From positions 1 to 64,000 of the forward strand of contig CAJTXO010000004.1 of assembly GCA_910583555.1 (NCBI GenBank): 64,000 nucleotides of DNA. Reading direction: 5' to 3'. This document shows, piece by piece, positions 62,697 through 64,000 of this stretch (the stretch's first letter is position 1; each line of letters opens with the position of its first letter). The stretch comes from an uncultured Eubacterium sp. (GTDB lineage Bacteria > Bacillota > Clostridia > Lachnospirales > Lachnospiraceae). The notes under the pieces were generated by a model. It was not told the origin of the DNA, ran no database searches, and saw only the letters and a list, made by a program, of their open reading frames with translations. Position numbers and translations under genes: made by a program.

Positions 62697-63791
62697 AATA
62701 ACATTTGCGCATTCGATATCGCCGGTCAGATCATATACTTTTCCAGATTCCAACCCGACCACGACCGGCCGCAGAACAGAGTTTTTATTGTTTTTTACGA
62801 CACGCGCTTCCTCGCCGTTACTTAGTTGGACCGTAGTGTCAACCGGATAGAGTATAACGCTGGAAAGAAACGTTTTCATCGCTTTCAGATCAAGTTCCTC
62901 TGTCATGGACATGATCATTTCTACCGCGGTGCGCTGGGAAAATGATTTTTTATATGGCCGCTCTGTCACGAGCGCGTCATACACATCTGTGACGGAAAGG
63001 ATTTTGGCGTAAGGGCAGATCTTATCTGCGGTAAAGCCAAACGGGTATCCTTTTCCGTTCATTTTTTCATGATGCTGCAGCACGGCCAGCGAGATCATGC
63101 CGGAAAATTCCTTCTTTGTTTTCAATATATCGTAGCCGAGAACGGAGTGCGACTTCATCACGGCAAATTCTTCATCGTTCAATTTGCCAGGCTTATTTAA
63201 TATTTCCAGAGGGATTTTTGATTTTCCCATGTCATGCAGCAGTCCGGCAATACCGATCTTGTAAACATCTTCCTGCGGAAGACCCTGGTTCCTGGCTATG
63301 ATCATCGACAAAGTAGCCACATCCACACTGTGTTTAAACGTGTATTCATCGCTTGTTTTTAAGGCGCTGATGTCCACGGCAAGGGCATCGTTATCGTTGA
63401 TCGCTTTCATCAGGTCATTTGTAATTTTTGTTGACGTGTCGGTAAACTGCTGAGAATCCGAATTGTTGTAAAGATACTGGATTCCTTCCGAAACCCGCTT
63501 TTTGACACTTTCAGTCAGTTTTACTTTCGCTGCGTCCTGCGTACGGTATTTTTCTATCGTCTTTTTCACCGCTGGTGAAATTGGTTTTTCTTTTTCTACC
63601 GGTTCCGGATCTTCCTCACCCTCACAGATGAAAACCCCTGTAACACCTCGTTTTTTCAATCCTTCGATCAGGTATTCGTCCAATAGTGTGCCGCGGGCGA
63701 CCAGCGTCCGGTCGAGCCGGTCTTTGATCGCCTGATCTATTTTCATTCCTGCACGCAGGGAACTGGTACGTACATAAAAGCGTTTAACCAT
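62688..63791 (-). CDS. HD-GYP domain cyclic-di-GMP phosphodiesterase-like protein
   Basis: A 367-residue cytoplasmic protein. The N-terminal 60 residues resemble the DUF3391-type domain often found before HD-GYP (VRTSSLRAGMKID, LKKRGVTGVFIC). The HD-GYP domain (about 150-310) carries LLHDMGKSKIP (HDxGK), SHSVLGYDIL, LQHHEKMNGKGYPFG (HHE...GYP) and DVYDAL, so the metal site looks intact. These enzymes break down cyclic-di-GMP, which controls motility and adhesion (family knowledge). ATG 63791 has GAGAGG upstream; TTG 63803 is possible but less likely. Confidence 0.92.
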   Translation of the reverse strand: MVKRFYVRTSSLRAGMKIDQAIKDRLDRTLVARGTLLDEYLIEGLKKRGVTGVFICEGEEDPEPVEKEKPISPAVKKTIEKYRTQDAAKVKLTESVKKRVSEGIQYLYNNSDSQQFTDTSTKITNDLMKAINDNDALAVDISALKTSDEYTFKHSVDVATLSMIIARNQGLPQEDVYKIGIAGLLHDMGKSKIPLEILNKPGKLNDEEFAVMKSHSVLGYDILKTKKEFSGMISLAVLQHHEKMNGKGYPFGFTADKICPYAKILSVTDVYDALVTERPYKKSFSQRTAVEMIMSMTEELDLKAMKTFLSSVILYPVDTTVQLSNGEEARVVKNNKNSVLRPVVVGLESGKVYDLTGDIECANVIIL

Positions 63792-63917
63792 TTTTCCTCT
63801 CAATCCGCCGCCGAAGCGGCAACTACGTTGTTTTCATTTTACCCCTTCTAAATCTCGAAAAATTAAATTACTTTAATATATTATATCGGCCCATACGCCC
63901 GATTTCTAAAGAGACGG

Positions 63918-64000
63918 CTATTCATTCCTCAGGCGGACAGCCAATGCCGCCTGCCGTTTTCGATCTTCCCCAAGCGCGGCGTAATGCTTTCTCGTCGTAT
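63918..64000 (-). CDS. Partial 3' end of a gene continuing beyond the window
   Basis: On the minus strand one frame is open from the window edge to TAG at 63920-63918 and reads RKHYAALGEDRKRQAALAVRLRNE, a natural-looking helical tail. Only 27 residues are available, so no family can be named. It would lie upstream of the HD-GYP gene in the same direction. Confidence 0.35.
   Translation of the reverse strand, partial: TTRKHYAALGEDRKRQAALAVRLRNE

Overview
The window looks like chromosomal DNA of a Gram-positive Clostridia, most probably a plant-fibre-degrading gut Lachnospiraceae. This is inferred from strong AGGAGG-type ribosome sites, a T-box leader, Bce-type transporter modules, secreted proteins with Lys-rich Ig-like modules and Pro/Thr linkers, and family 43, 95 and 141-like glycoside hydrolases. 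No rRNA, tRNA or CRISPR array was seen.

Layout. (1) 1-7660, accessory/defence-like: a broken DUF4365 gene, a decayed metallophosphatase, an intact overlapping pair of DUF262 proteins resembling a GmrSD-type restriction system, and a decayed AAA/DUF4143 ATPase. (2) 7.7-17.3 kb: secreted leucine-rich-repeat protein, MATE transporter, six-helix chemotaxis receptor, two acetyltransferases, secreted double-esterase protein, XRE regulator, Uma2 nuclease-like protein. (3) 17.3-20.8 kb: zinc phospholipase C-like protein, then pgeF-queH-apbE. (4) 20.8-28.3 kb: DUF4342 membrane protein, a two-component system, then an ABC transporter of BceAB type with its own regulator and short kinase. (5) 28.4-31.7 kb: an AT-rich patch of small accessory genes with a repeated 44-bp segment. 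(6) 31.7-33.8 kb: T-box controlled threonyl-tRNA synthetase lacking the TGS domain. (7) 33.9-38.8 kb: response regulator, soluble kinase, ABC ATPase and a frameshifted FtsX permease. (8) 38.8-44.8 kb: arginine biosynthesis, argG divergent from argCJBD. (9) 44.9-62.5 kb: a glycan-utilisation cluster with an AraC regulator, a GH141-like beta-helix enzyme, a secreted and a cytoplasmic GH43, an Rpn-type nuclease, two divergent paralogous Lys-rich/CBM-like surface proteins, a small Fn3-like secreted protein and a large GH95. (10) 62.7-64 kb: an HD-GYP protein and the edge of another gene.

Together the glycan genes fit attack on branched hemicellulose: secreted esterase, GH141-like, GH43 and GH95 enzymes remove side groups, the cytoplasmic GH43 finishes imported fragments, and the AraC protein is placed to control them. 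The most unusual structures are the near-perfect 365-bp inverted repeat carried by the divergent surface-protein genes, a Lys-rich module family shared by at least six secreted proteins, and 16-bp palindromic tandem repeats placed between kinase and ABC genes in two separate sensor/transporter loci. Several genes are broken by single-base shifts, partly in homopolymers, so read errors must be excluded before calling them pseudogenes.
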